DNA from: Pachyseris speciosa
Lineage: Eukaryota > Cnidaria > Anthozoa > Scleractinia > Pachyseridae
Length of the DNA: 64,000 bases
Reading direction: 5' to 3'
Assembly (NCBI GenBank): GCA_016490735.1
Contig: JAEMWC010000038.1
Location: 1-64,000, forward strand
In this document: piece by piece, positions 43,801 through 55,337 of the stretch
How positions within the stretch are numbered: position 1 is the first letter of the stretch
Layout of the letters: each line of letters begins with the position of its first letter
Program-made: the position numbers and the translations under genes
Notes under the pieces: generated by a model
What the model saw: only the letters and a program-made list of their open reading frames with translations
Database searches by the model: none
Told to the model about the DNA's origin: nothing

Positions 43801-44721
43801 AGCCTTTATCCCAGTATTCATGCTGATCTCCAAATGTTGGTCATTCAGGTCATTCACCAGTCTTTAGCTTAAACTGTGTTCCAATTTTTATTTTCGTTTC
43901 GAAGTAACACGTTTAGATAAAAAATCAAGAAAAAAAATCTAAGACTCAAGTACCTTTTGCAAAGGGCTTCCTTTTCCTTGAAAAGCCAACGTTCTCCGGG
44001 TTCGCGTTGGTATTTCTTCGCTTTCTGGTTCAAGCACAGGAAGAATTTACAAGGCTTTTCTCTTTTGGTTTGTTCGGGGTTCTGCCCTGGCAACATATGG
44101 ACGTTTCTCTCGCTCATCCATGGCAGTAATAACCTAGAAAAATAACAGAAGAAAGGCAACTAAGATATAACCAAACAGCTGATAGGAATGTCTCGAAAAC
44201 GACAAATGAAATGAAAAAACACATGGAAAATTAAAGCTTGTTGGCATGTTTTATCACACCTCGCGAGCACGTGTATGACGAAAAACACCAAACTTTGTGG
44301 CCCACAAAAAGACATTGAAATCGCGAGGTACTTCGAGGTTCCAAAATCGAACCACCTTCCGATTTATCTTATTTTGCTATTCTGACTATCTACGGGCCAA
44401 AAGATTTCGAAAACAACGTTCACTTACCCTGATTGTTTGAGGTCATTCAGCCATCACGCCATTTGCAATTAAAATGAGGTCCGAAATATTGAACTGAAAG
44501 AAGGACAAAACCATTATTATCAGAGCTAGAAACACAACTCGTAATAGCAAAATGCAATAAAAATACACATAAAAATAAAAAACTGACCTTAAAGTGCTTC
44601 GATCTCTGTAAATTCGGCCATCGAAAAAGCTCACTATGAGCACTTCTTGAGCGAATGCATCGAGGAGACGTATGGAATTTTAAGCGCAAAGCATCATGGG
44701 GGTCCTGATTCGTCCTCCTTA
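40828..44721. mobile_element. 3.9-kb TIR element with 9-bp TSD (MULE-like), inside the LINE
   Basis: GTGTCATCG flanks both sides (40819-40827, 44722-44730) and removal rejoins the LINE frame exactly. The termini read TAAGGAGGACGAA inward from both ends, with imperfect similarity for about 30 bp (CTCCCATAATGC versus CCCCCATGATGC). A 9-bp duplication is typical of Mutator-like elements. I recognise no transposase. Open exon-like pieces lie at 40916-41087 (+), 41289-41385 (+) and 43955-44125 (-, acceptor TTTCTAG, donor GTACTT), with no named domain. It may be nonautonomous or carry captured host sequence. Confidence 0.75.
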
Positions 44722-44731
44722 GTGTCATCGT

Positions 44732-45867
44732 TTATTTTCAGCTTGTTAATGGCTTTTTTGGTTTGGGTACGGTTTTCTAGGCCGAAAAAATATCTCGTGT
44801 TACATTCAACGTAATTTTGCTGCGAGTAGTTCGTTTTGGGCATGGTTATTGTTAGGATTTCTTTCTAGACTTAGCAGAAGTTCATTTATTTTCTTTTGGA
44901 GTGTCAGTTCTTCGTTTTTACGTCTTTTTGCTTTCGTTTTGGAATATTTTACAGTGAAACCCCTAATCTCCATTTTTATAAGATCCCATTTCAAACCTTT
45001 ATCTTCAACGTTTTTATATTTGGCCTTGAACAAATCAATGTTCTTGCGCAGAGCGTTAACATAACTGTCATCTTTAAGTAGAGAGCTATTAAATTTCCAA
45101 AACCCTGGACCTCGGCGTTGTTTATTAAATCTGGTCTGCAAGTGTAACGAAATTGCAGAATGATCCGTTTCGGGCGCATGGAAAATTTTACACGTCGCAT
45201 CTACATTTGTGAGCTCTTCCGAGATTAGAAAGAAGTCTAATCTGCACTGTATCTTGTGAGACTTATTTCTCCAAGTGTACGATTCGAGGAGAGGGTTTAA
45301 GTGACGCCAGATATCGACTAAGTTGTAAGATGTACACAACTCTTCGATTTCCTTAATTACAGACGCTTTCTGGGCGACCGCGTTTCCACCTTTTTTGTCT
45401 TTGTCCGACAAAGCGCAATTAAAGTCACCTCCGATAACGATATTTTCCTGAGAAAAGTCTTGCAGCTGATGGTGTAGGGATCTAAAAAATTTGGATTGTT
45501 GGTTTGGGTCATTTGGTGCATAGATGTTGACTAGAATTAAACGTGCATCTTCGACTGATACGACCAGAATGATATATCTTCCGTTTTTGTCAGAAATACA
45601 CTTTTCTATTTTACAATCAAGTTTGGGGTTTATAAGTATCATTACTCCCTTGCTGTTTGATGTACCGTGGCTGAAAAAAGCTTTGCCGCCCCATTCAGCG
45701 GACCAAGTGTCTAAGGTGAGTTTAGTGCTATGGGTTTCCTGAAGAAATGTAAATTGAGCGTTTTGGTTGTGGATCCATCGAAAAATTGAACGGCGCTTAA
45801 TCGACTTGTTGAGACCTCTTATGTAAATTGAGAGGCACTTAATGTCCAGATTTTCAATAGTGTCCAT
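44732..45867 (-). pseudogene. LINE ORF2, endonuclease part
   Basis: AP-endonuclease-like (EEP) domain: LQETHST (metal-binding Glu), VNIYAPND, IVIGGDFNC and the late TDHSAI motif, then a lysine-rich linker. About 353 codons until a frameshift near 44806, after which LINE sequence (FFGLENRTQTKKAI) runs to the insertion point at 44730. It nicks target DNA to prime reverse transcription. The start is at 45867. Confidence 0.9.
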
Positions 45868-46239
45868 TGATGGTGTGAGTAAATTGACTTAAGATATGCG
45901 TGATTAAGGCAACTTGAGGTGAGATACAGTTTTGACGGCTTCCTTTTCTCCTTTGGGACTGGTGAAATTTGCATTTGTTGGAGTTTATAGCATAATTGAA
46001 AATAGTGAAATTTAATGGAAATAAACAGACACTGCATGTAGCTAGAAACACTACAACACTCAAATACACCAGGAGTGAAATGCTAAAAAACATACAACAA
46101 TTTAAACAAGACCTCTGTAATGATCTTGAAAAACGCACTAGTTGCGTTTCGGTCTGGGAACAGCAATTTTAGTTGGATTGGTTGTCAGTTGATTGCATTT
46201 GTCCGTCCGCTAAAACGGATTAGTGTATGAACAGCTAAA

Positions 46240-47231
46240 TTAACACAAGGCTAAATCAAGTGGTTTACCAACGGGCCATAATTTCCCTCTAATATAAAGC
46301 TTATCAGGTTGGGACTTACTGAATGCGGCTGGGATTTTGTTCCTCTTTGCGAGTTTGAAAGTGTCCATTTGTTTTCTTCTTCTCTCTACAATGCCGTATG
46401 GCAAGTCTTGGTACATTCGGAATTCGGTGCCTTTCAGTCGGTGGCCCAGAGAAAAAATGCGTTCACAATCCTTGTAACGTAAAAATCTAGCTATGATGGG
46501 TTTTGGTTTTGTATCAGTACTACTAGCGTTGGATTTCTTTACCTTTAAGCGGTGTACACGCTGCATCTCGAACGATCTGGCGTTTTCGTAACCGAGGTGT
46601 GTTTCGAGGAAGGTACAAAGCACATCTTCGGTGTCTTCTTGGTGAGCGCCATGTCCGGTTTCTTCGGTTTCTTCTTGGATGTTCTCGAATTTATGTTCTC
46701 ACGCCTGGAATATGCTTCTAGGTAGAGATTTTTATTTTCCAGTTCTTTGATATTGATATTGCTATCCAATTCGGCGTTTTTCTTGGAAAGTTCGGTCATT
46801 TTAAGGTTGATCTGCTCCTTATATGTGTCAAAGCCTTCGGTAGTTTTCCTTTGTTGGTCCTCGGTGAAACTTAAACTGTCCTTGAGGTCGTTTATGTCTT
46901 GGTTTGACGTCGCTTGAACACTTTCCAGGGCGCGAATTCGGTCGTCCATTCGAGCGAGTGTATCTTGCAGGCCTTTAACAGACGTTTCAATCGCATCTAA
47001 TTTCTCTAACTTCAATAAGATCACTTCCAGTTTTGCATCAAGGTTTGCAGACATCTCTAGTGTTGTTAAGGAGTTGGTATCTTCCTCGTGGATTGAAGCC
47101 GTGTCGAAAGTAAAATTAGAACCTCTTGGTTTCTTGCGGCTCTTCGACGTTCGGATGGGAGGTGAAGTTTCCTCCGAAGAAGAAGATAGAAATCTTTTCT
47201 TTTCTAATAATTTTTGTATAGTTTCAGCCAT
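46240..47231 (-). pseudogene. LINE ORF1 (L1 ORF1p-like)
   Basis: The N-terminal part (from MAETIQKLLEKK) has a basic stretch and a long coiled coil (about residues 60-190), ending in EAYSRRENI. A single frame change near 46690 leads into the RRM/C-terminal region: FLETHLGYENARSFE, VHRLKVKK, IIARFLRYKD, LPYGIVERRRKQM. This is the order of L1-type ORF1p, an RNA chaperone that forms trimers on LINE RNA. One break only. Confidence 0.85.
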
Positions 47232-47300
47232 GAAAGGGTACGAAATGTAGTTGTTTTAGCGGATGGCCATGAAACACGTCTTTACTCCATTACGGCCCAG

Positions 47301-47995
47301 GCTCTCTTTCTCAACACTGGTAATAAGTGCTGCATTTAAAAAAGTCGACCATTTCCAAGTCGGATGGGCATTTTGTGCAAAAACGAAAATCTTGGAATTC
47401 TCCCAGGCACGCGGCAAATCGTGCTTGCCAGGATGTTGATCGAATAACAACCACACTGCCTGTGAGTGTTGATGTTTTCTCTCAATTATGTCTAGATTGA
47501 CCAATCGGAGGGTACCCCAGCTGGTATACCATACAGGCTCTCCTTTCGCCCCCTCCCCCAGTCCTCGCGCGATTTTCTTCCCTCGTTCTTTGTTTTCTTC
47601 GCTTGCCCCAAATATCTGAGAGACTGGAACAGGCTATATTATTGTTTAAATTGGGACTTTTACAAATTGAAAAAAAAAAAGGCTTAAAATGCTACTGAAA
47701 ATAACAACAACAACAAAAACAATAATAATAATAACTTTGATTAAGTCTCAAATGTTTGTAGCCGAGAACAGATGCTCTACTAATTGTGGACACTAAATCA
47801 AATCAACTCTAAATACAGTAGAATCAAATCAAATGTTGTTTTATAGAGAGAGGGGAAAACCGAAGAACCAGAGAAAACCTCTCGGAGCTAAGAGTAGAAG
47901 AAAAAGAGCCCACTTATCGCGCCGAGTTCGGGAATCGAAGACACATTGGTGGAAGGCGAGCTCACCGCTGCCCCAGCCCTGCTCCCCAACAGTAA
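47301..47995. other. No supported gene; dispersed repeat end
   Basis: Probable LINE 5' UTR, then C-rich sequence and the GACTGGAACAGGC repeat end shared with 36200-36310, a poly-A and an AAT microsatellite near 47700-47735. Confidence 0.4.
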
Positions 47996-48385
47996 GGCCC
48001 GGTTCATACGTCGCATTTCTGCCGTGTCCAATTCAATTAAACAATTATTTCATTCGACAGAAATTCGACGTCTGAATTAGCTGCCGAATTTCTGCCGCAC
48101 GTTGACTGGACTTGTCGCATTATCTGGCAGATGTGCGGCACCGATCGAAACGTCGAATTTCTGCCGTGTTTGAAATTAATACATAGATTTACATACCGCC
48201 GGGTTTAAGGAGGAGCGGTAAATTTTACTGCATTTTCTCGAACATACAAGAAGAAGTCAGAAGTAAAATGTGTAGTAATGAATTAAGTGCGGCACAAGTG
48301 CGACGTTATGAATCAACAGTCGCATTTCTGCGCACTTAATTGAATTGATTCGCGCAGGCAAAAATGCGACGTATGAACCGAGCGC
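47996..48385. mobile_element. Harbinger-type MITE with TAA TSD
   Basis: CGGTTCATACGTCGCATTT at the left is complemented at the right (AAATGCGACGTATGAACCG). TAA lies on both sides (47993-47995, 48386-48388). 390 bp, no transposase. TIR and TWA target fit PIF/Harbinger. Confidence 0.88.
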
Positions 48386-48687
48386 TAAGAAACGTTTTTA
48401 GGTGAACTTCAATTTTGCCAGAACATTAGTCAAAGACCACTTCGATTCTTCAAGGCTAGTAAATGTTAACGTTACCGTGTTCGTTCAGGGTAATAAAATT
48501 TTCGATTTTTTTTTGTCATAAATTAAACTTTTTAGTTTCAATTTCAATAAAAATAATAAACAATTCAAAAGAAGTGATAACGTAGCCGAGAAATTGGATA
48601 TAACCTTTTTGCACCCGATGTAAGTAGTATAGTGTTTGGGGGTACGAAATCAATTGATTTCGTTTTCCCCAAATTGGTCTCGTATTC

Positions 48688-48815
48688 TGGAATATATAGT
48701 TATTTAATTTGATGGAATATATAGTTATTTAATTTGATGGAATATATAGTTATTTAATTTGATGGAATATATAGTTATTTAATTTGATGGAATCTATAGT
48801 TGTTCAATCTGATGG
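48688..48815. repeat. 25-bp tandem repeat in the terminal region of the Polinton
   Basis: Five units of TGGAATATATAGTTATTTAA plus TTTGA, the last degenerate. Two 20-bp copies of GCGTGACATTCTCGGAAAAA follow at 48854 and 48881. Confidence 0.9.
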
Positions 48816-48991
48816 AACAAGGTCAGCACACTTCATCTATAGTTTATTATAATGCGTGACATTCTCGGAAAAATCACCAAGCGTGACATTCTCGGAAAAA
48901 CAGGAATGAGTCATCGCCTATAGCTATTTTTCTCACGTGACGTCATGTGGTTAGTTGCATAAAGAAATAATATCTCACATAATATTATAGA

Positions 48992-49549
48992 ATGAGTTGT
49001 AATTCAGTAATCCACAATGAATTAAAGAATATGGGAGAATTCACATGTCTTTTTGTGATCAGCTATTGGTCAAAGTTGTTAAAAGTGTGAAAGCACCTTG
49101 CTGTGATAAACAGAAAATGTTTAATGATGATGGTGAAAATGTTTGTCTAAATTGTGGTTCAGTCCACGGCTATGACTATTGTAAGGAGTACGTTGACTTT
49201 CATAATAATATGTATAAAAAGCGAAAATCTGTATATCACGGAAGTACCATATTGAAAATGTGATAAATGGTATATGTCGCAAGAATAGATTTCAAATTTC
49301 TGTAAAAGATAAGGGCAAAATATTGAAAATATTCGAAGAGATAGACACTGTCCTTCCTTTGGTGAATAAGAATCGTAAAAGGATGATAAGTACGAAATTT
49401 ATGCTTAAGCAAATATTTTTAATGCTTGATCTTCCATTTGATGAAATAAAGTTACTAGATCAAAAAAGACGCTTGGATTTTATGATCGATATTGGGTTGA
49501 GATTCTATTGTTGAGATTTGATAAGATTATTCGTATTATCAAGCAGTGA
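48992..49549 (+). pseudogene. VLTF3-like late transcription factor
   Basis: A zinc-ribbon segment (PCCDKQK, NVCLNCGSVHGYDYC) is followed by the signature region RKYHIENVI and a helical part (ILKIFEEIDTVLP, MLKQIFLMLDLPF). This order matches poxvirus VLTF3/A1-type late transcription factors of large DNA viruses (Pox_VLTF3 family). Start ATG 48992 has a TCT-CACATAATATTATAG stretch before it, related to the late-type motif. Breaks at about 49045, 49240 and 49470 lie in short homopolymer runs. The end overlaps the convergent gene at 49539. Assignment is by pattern recognition, without a search. Confidence 0.6.
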
Positions 49550-50020
49550 ATTTTTCATCATATTTCAGTAGGTACTTATCAATAATTGGACTATTGTCAG
49601 TCACATAATCATCGATATTCTTCATTGAGATTTGTATACTTGAAGCATCAAAATCACCACTTCTCAACTTGTCTTTTATTGAATTGAGTAGATGTTGATA
49701 GCTTTGATAAGCATATGTGCAATTCTGGATTTTCATCTAGGTTTTTATGCTTCATCCACCCTTGTATCAAAAGTGCTGCTGTACTGATGGCTACCAAACT
49801 AACACCACCTGTTGCAACGCTTGTGGCGAGACCCTCAGTTGCAAAGATGATGGACATGAATTCCCAGTAATTTCCATTTTTTGAACCGTTTAACCGCCTG
49901 TTTATGAGCCCAACACTTTCTGTGATATGTTTGGTAATAGGATTTTAATTCATTTACCTGATCTTCTGTTAATTCACCTGAAATATGGTTCCAGCTGAAT
50001 ATGCTTTTTCGCTCTTTCAT
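49539..50020 (-). pseudogene. Small membrane-associated Polinton protein, unknown
   Basis: Three overlapping frame pieces form one product of about 155 residues: an N-terminal basic/helical part (MKERKSIFSWN, HRKCWAHKQAVKRF), a hydrophobic glycine/alanine-rich segment (SVATGGVSLVAISTAALLI, a possible membrane anchor) and a polar C-terminal part ending DEKFTA. Breaks at about 49850 and 49720. It sits tail-to-tail with the VLTF3-like gene and behind fibre 2. No family is recognised. Confidence 0.5.
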
Positions 50021-50029
50021 ATATATCTT

Positions 50030-51444
50030 TTATAAATGATTCTCTTGAAATATGCAATAAAGTATTCAGACATCTGGCCACTCAGAGGAGATAACTTACT
50101 TAATTTAGTTGTAAGAAACAGGAAAAGCATAAGAATATCCTCTATCAAGACCATGTTTGACATAGAATCTGCCGAAAGCATCATGTAATATTGCATGTGT
50201 TTGTAACACGTCAATCCATCCAAGAGTATGCTCCAACAAATGTGTCAAGCGCCATCACCGTACCAATTAACCAATGCCTATGTGCTCCTGGAATATATCT
50301 CTCACTTCAATATATTTGTTGAAATGTTGTGATATAGAAACTGGTAAACCAAAGCTGATTTCAAAATCCTCTATCAACACCAGGGTTTTTCCGTTCAGCA
50401 TCCGAATGAACCATCGTACAAATCTTATAATCTGCTTCATAATAATTGATTACATAATTCAAAGATCGAAATAATCTCATGGAAACGAACATATTTTTAA
50501 TTCATCATTAGACAGAGATTTCTGCCAAACAGAAAAAGCGTACAGATCCATTTCAGAAAATTGACTGCAGTACCACATCATTATCAACTTGACATCCAAC
50601 GAAAATTTTTTGTGGATTTCCTGCAGTGTTGCTGGAATGTTTTCTGTTCCAACAGGAGTCATTGATGAAATACCTCTAAATAGTTCCATATTTGTCCATT
50701 CATCTTATTGTCCAAACTCAATATTACCAGTCAGATCAGACAAAGAAGAAAGAAGTCTTCCACCTGAGAGAGTACAAAATCAACCAAACGTCTTATTCCA
50801 AGGAAAATGAACACCAAATCGAATATTAGCCTGCCCCCATTGAAATTGAGATTGTTTCTTCACTTGTTTTGTATTTAACAACCATATTACTGTGCATGTA
50901 TTTCCCATTTGGTCCAGCAACTTTGGATACATCATGAATTTATTCTCAAAGTAGTCATCACTCAGTCCCATCGAATCGCAGAAAGAATCTCTTTTTATTT
51001 GAATCTCTCAACAGCAGAGGTTTTTGAATCATCAGATTGTGTGAAAGATATATTATTGACAGGATCAACCATCTTGAGACTCTATCGTTTGCATCAGATG
51101 TTAAAACAGAGAGAGCTGGGATGAGAGCAATAGAAATTCCATCAAGGACTGGTGCACCAGGAAGAGAGTTGGAAATAACAAAAGTAGCTCTATCTAACTT
51201 CAGATCAAGTGTTTTTTTTGTGACACAATCATTATCATCAGTTCCTTTCATCACATTTATCAATTTCTTGTTGTTCCAAGATCATAGTGACCATCTTGTG
51301 TTAATGTAAAATCACCTTTATCACCTTTGGGGCCAACAGAACCTGAAACACCTTGTGGACCCTGTGGGCTTGTGGACCAATTAGACCTATATCACTTTAT
51401 CACCTTTATTGTCTTGATTTTAGTGAATGATTGAATAATCCCAT
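50030..51444 (-). pseudogene. Collagen-like fibre protein 2
   Basis: Starts MGLFNHSLKSRQ at 51444, 20 bp after fibre 1 ends. A short Gly-X-Y stretch (about 51310-51400: VGPKGDKGDF) is followed by a tail-fibre module (LTQDGHYDL, LINVMKGTDDNDCVTKKTLD). The distal part is a larger domain with fragments GPNGKYMHSNMVVKY, VGTENIPATLQEIHKKFSL and YAFSVWQKSLSNDELK that I do not recognise; it may be the receptor-binding head. Many frame breaks. The exact end near 50030 is uncertain. Confidence 0.55.
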
Positions 51445-51464
51445 ATAATATATTTTAGATTAAT
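51445..51464 (-). promoter_or_regulatory. Late-type motif before fibre 2
   Basis: TCTAA (51459-51455, minus) lies 15 nt before the ATG at 51444, the only sequence between fibre 1 stop and fibre 2 start. Confidence 0.55.
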
Positions 51465-54400
51465 TCATGACCACTTCAAGTGTGAATGTTGTATCAAATG
51501 CCCTGTATTAGGATGTGAATAATCAATGATTAAATAGCCTCTCGATAATGATTTGTTGATGTTGACCGTTGTGATGTTTCTACTTAAAGAAGATTGTCTG
51601 TGTTCATAAATAGTTGCTGGTAATGGCAAAGGCCCACCACCTTCAGCTTTTGTCTTGAAGTAGAATATTCCGGGTTTTGTTCCTTGTAATACATACATAT
51701 TCTTAATATGAAAGTTATTGTTGTGAATAACTAAAAATTCAGAGCCATTTATCAATACAGGCTTTAAAACATTCTTATTATGTCCTCGTTTGGCTTTGAC
51801 AAGCAATTTAAATATTGTATTTGACCGATTATATCCATTCCCATTCAAATTTAGATCACCTCCTAATTTCGGCCTGTAAAGAGCAAATCCACCCAAATCG
51901 AAAGCTGTTTCCATAATTACACCTGTAACGCTTGAAATAGATTCAAACTATTATTATGAATTCTATAGCCATTCAGATTTAAATCACCACCAAGTTTAGC
52001 CTCTTTTATCAGATAAGTGTTCATATTAATATTATTTAGCATTGTCAATTCACCATTGTCTCCACCAAACAACCAATTTTCATTTTCTTTCACATCAAAA
52101 CCATTCAAATCTAAATCAGTTTGTAATTGTATTTTTCATTCACGATTTTATAAGCTTCTGTGAAGTCGTAAACACTTGATGGAACGTCTACTGCTTCAAC
52201 CAATACCATATACAACACAATGAACTTTGTACTTATTTGGATAAGTTGGGTTAGCATTAATATAAATCGTACAATATAAATATTCAGGTGGTGAACTTGC
52301 TGAAGGTTTTTCAAACCATAATAAATATCTCGAATGATCTTCATTTCTGTTGTCAAATTTTCTCCCTACGGTTTTATGAATTGAAATTCCACTAGTTGAA
52401 CTGAATGTTACACTACTAAGACTCATTCCTTCATAATCAGGAAATAGCCATTCGAGAATGAAAGTGTATGTTCCATCTTTTATTGTATACATATTGAATC
52501 CAATTTTGGCTCTGTAAGTATCTTCAGATTCTTTATTCAAGTCTATATCAATGACCTTTTTTGAAATCAAATGTGGTGAACGAGGTAAATTGACATATCC
52601 ATTAACTGTCAAGCCATATTCAGTGCTAATTTCATCGATATCATTCATCAAATATTTGAAAGCATTCTTTGGATGAGAAGCAGATGAAATATGACTTTTT
52701 TCTAATTGATCTAAATTTACGGCATCGGTTTTATTTGTTCCTTCTTTTAAGTTTGGAGTTTTATCACCCATGTCAATTCACCAGCATTTGACCTCCGACA
52801 AGTTTAATAAAAAGTGGCCTGCTCAACATATCTTTTGTTGCAGCATCTGTGTTAAAGTTGGTGTTGCACAGTTGATCACTTTGTTACGCTAGATTTCATT
52901 AGCAGTCATTTCTTGTGTTCATCTCGAAGTAGAGTTTGACCGATACTGCTTTTTGAGCGAGTTAGTGTCATATAACGATTTATTCACAAGATCTGCTGGT
53001 TGTTTCCTATCATGACCTCTAATATACCCCCCAAAATCCTGATTGCCGGTCATTATAACTTCCATCTTTTTAAGAATTGAGAAACATCAATACCAGCAAT
53101 TTCAGCATCAACATACTTTTTGTTCACAGCGTCTTGTGGGTTTGAGGGGTTATCCTGCAGGTTGAGGATTTTGTTTAATTTCATGTCAACATTACTACCA
53201 AACGCAACATGACCGTTTTCAATTTCATAAGCTGGGTCATGGACAAAGTAAGACAAATTGGTATGATAGCCATAGGCCCCATAAACGATGATATGTGTTT
53301 TGGTGTTAGACGCAGGAGCTGTGCTGGAAAGTTCCACCTGTATTGCCGCTTCCCACCACTGTTTTTTTCGATTCGGAAAAGCTTCTTCATATAACCATCA
53401 ACGTGTGGAGTTTGGGAAAAGGTTTTTGAAATGGCTGTCCGCATCTCGTATATTTACAGTTGGAATGAATAAATCAATTGTTGCATTTTGGGGTCTGATG
53501 GTGAGTAAAACTCAGTAACAAATGTGTACTTCCATTTCTTAAAGATGTCACATTAAAACGAATTTTGGATGTAAAGTTACCACTTCGTTTGATGAAAAAA
53601 GACAATGACGACTTGTTTATGTGATAAGGTGATCTGTCAAAATTCTCAATTTGAAGGTTTTCCACACCACTGACTGCAGAAGACTTGGATATGTCTTTTA
53701 ACAGAAAAGCGAATGGGTTGCGTTGAGCTCCTGATGCTGAAAAACAAGGTCATCAACATACTTTTTGTTGGCAGAATCTTTATCAGAGTTTGGAGATCCA
53801 ACATTTGTTATTTTATTGTCACCCATGTCAAGATCACCAGTCATTGCATTGCTTCAATAATAATGTGTCTCTGATATCTTGTATATTTTGTACAACAAAA
53901 CCAAATTCGCCGCATCAAACTACTAACTGGAGATGATAAGCTAGGAATGGTATATTTGTTATTTTATTGTTGCCATGTCAAGATCACCAGTCATTGCAAC
54001 ACTTCCATCTTTTTTTAAGAATGGAGAAACTAATTCAGCAATTTCAGTATCAACATACCTTTGTGGCTGAATCATTGTTTGCTGTTGGCGCTGCTACATT
54101 AGTCAATTTGTTACCTCCAAGATTCAAATCAGAAGTCATTGCAACGCTTCCATCTTTTTTCACAAAGTTATTATTGAGATATGTTGTACTCACTTTACCT
54201 CTTACACCATCATCAACGTATTTTCTAGTTGCGCAGTCTTGTGGAAGTATAGGGCGTCCAACATTGACTATTCTATGAAAACTCATTTTAACCTCATTAT
54301 TAAATACAATTCTTCCTTCTTCTATTTCAAAAGCTGGGTCGTGAATATGTGATAAAATGATATTAGAAAATCCATAAACACCATAAACTATAACATAATG

Positions 54401-55068
54401 TTTTTTTTATTTTGTAAATATGGTGAAATCAACAATAACTCCATTGATGTGGAACCATGACTTGTTTTTTCAAGGAAGAATATTCTCTTGAGATAACCAT
54501 CAACAAGATGAGTCTTTGGAAATGCTCTTTTTATTGAATCCTTTCTTTCAATTAAATTTGATGACAGATTGTCGTCATCACTGTTGCATTGTTTGGATTA
54601 CCATCAGTATAAAACTCAACAACTAAAGTGTACTTTGAAACTTCCAATTGTGACAAATCAAAACGAAGAACAGTTGTAAGACCAGCAGAAGGAATAACAA
54701 AAGACAAGGCTTTTTATTTATTGAGTAAGGGCTTTTATTATAGACTTTAATTGTAGATTATTCGCATTTCTAAGAATAGTTGTTTTTGATGTATCTTCAA
54801 GAAGAAATTTAAATGGATTAACACGTGTTCCTTCAATTGATAAAACAGCATCATTAACATATCCCAAGTTAGTAGAATCATAATGATTTACTGGATCACC
54901 AACATTTGTCAAACGTTTATTTTCAATATCATAATTGCCATCTTGTGTTAATCTAAATCCATCATTGTTTCAACTTTATCACTTTATCACCTTTGGGACC
55001 AATTGGACCAGCGGGCCTCTTTCACAGTTTTTGTTTCATTTGATCTAGTGGAGAATTGAAAACTCCAT
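51465..55068 (-). pseudogene. Collagen-like fibre protein 1, modular
   Basis: After ATG 55068 comes a Gly-X-Y stretch (GPIGPKGDK) and then repeated modules with the plan (D/N)LDxGxNKIxNVxxPxxxxDAxxKKYVD. Examples: NKRLTNVGDPVNHYDSTNLG near 54880; SFHRIVNVGRPILPQDCATR near 54270; LNKILNLQDNPSNPQDAVNK near 53150; TPNLKEGTNKTDAVNLDQLE near 52740. Beta-rich knob-like domains alternate with them (for example 52196-52740, ending YKVHCVVYG). The repeat plan is that of phage tail-fibre stalks. This is about 1200 codons in all, broken in many places. It probably forms the virion spike. Confidence 0.65.
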
Positions 55069-55098
55069 TATATCATCTTGTTAGATTAATCTTCTCCA

Positions 55099-55321
55099 TC
55101 ACTGCTTTTCTTCCAAGAATTCAGGTGGTATGGTTTCATAGATGACAGGTAGTCTCTTATTGTTTTTCAATACTTTTTGTGTCCTCCTGTTACTTCATTT
55201 TGATTTTTTCAGCGATTTCAAATGGTGTTTCAACAGCAGCGTCAGGTTTGATTAATTTTTCGATTCTTTCTGTTTTTGGATTCTCCTGTTTTTCTGGATT
55301 TTGAAAATTATTGATTGCCAT
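55099..55321 (-). pseudogene. Small acidic/basic Polinton protein, unknown
   Basis: MAINNFQNPEKQENPKTE, a charged N-terminus, leads after one break near 55200 to RLPVIYETIPPEFLEEKQ and a stop. About 73 residues. It has late-type motifs (TCTAATCTAA) just upstream and lies between the ATPase and fibre 1. No domain is recognised; perhaps a minor virion protein. Confidence 0.5.
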
Positions 55322-55337
55322 ATAATATTAGATTAGA

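Larger units (their letters stand above)
38342..47300 (-). mobile_element. Nearly full-length L1/Tx1-type LINE
   Basis: Reading right to left: ORF1 (47231-46240), about 370 bp spacer, ORF2 endonuclease (45867-44732), ORF2 reverse transcriptase and C-terminal region (40818-38342). It is split by an inserted DNA element at 40828-44721. Only a few single-base breaks elsewhere, so it is fairly young. The 5' UTR probably lies in 47232-47500 and the 3' UTR below 38342, but neither end has an obvious target duplication. Confidence 0.85.

Noticed and set aside
44806..45742. Plus-strand frames opposite the LINE endonuclease
   Set aside because: Antisense shadows; no motifs.
51310..55030. Host collagen gene
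   Set aside because: Gly-X-Y stretches are very short, lack the exon pattern of collagens and lead into tail-fibre modules within the Polinton.
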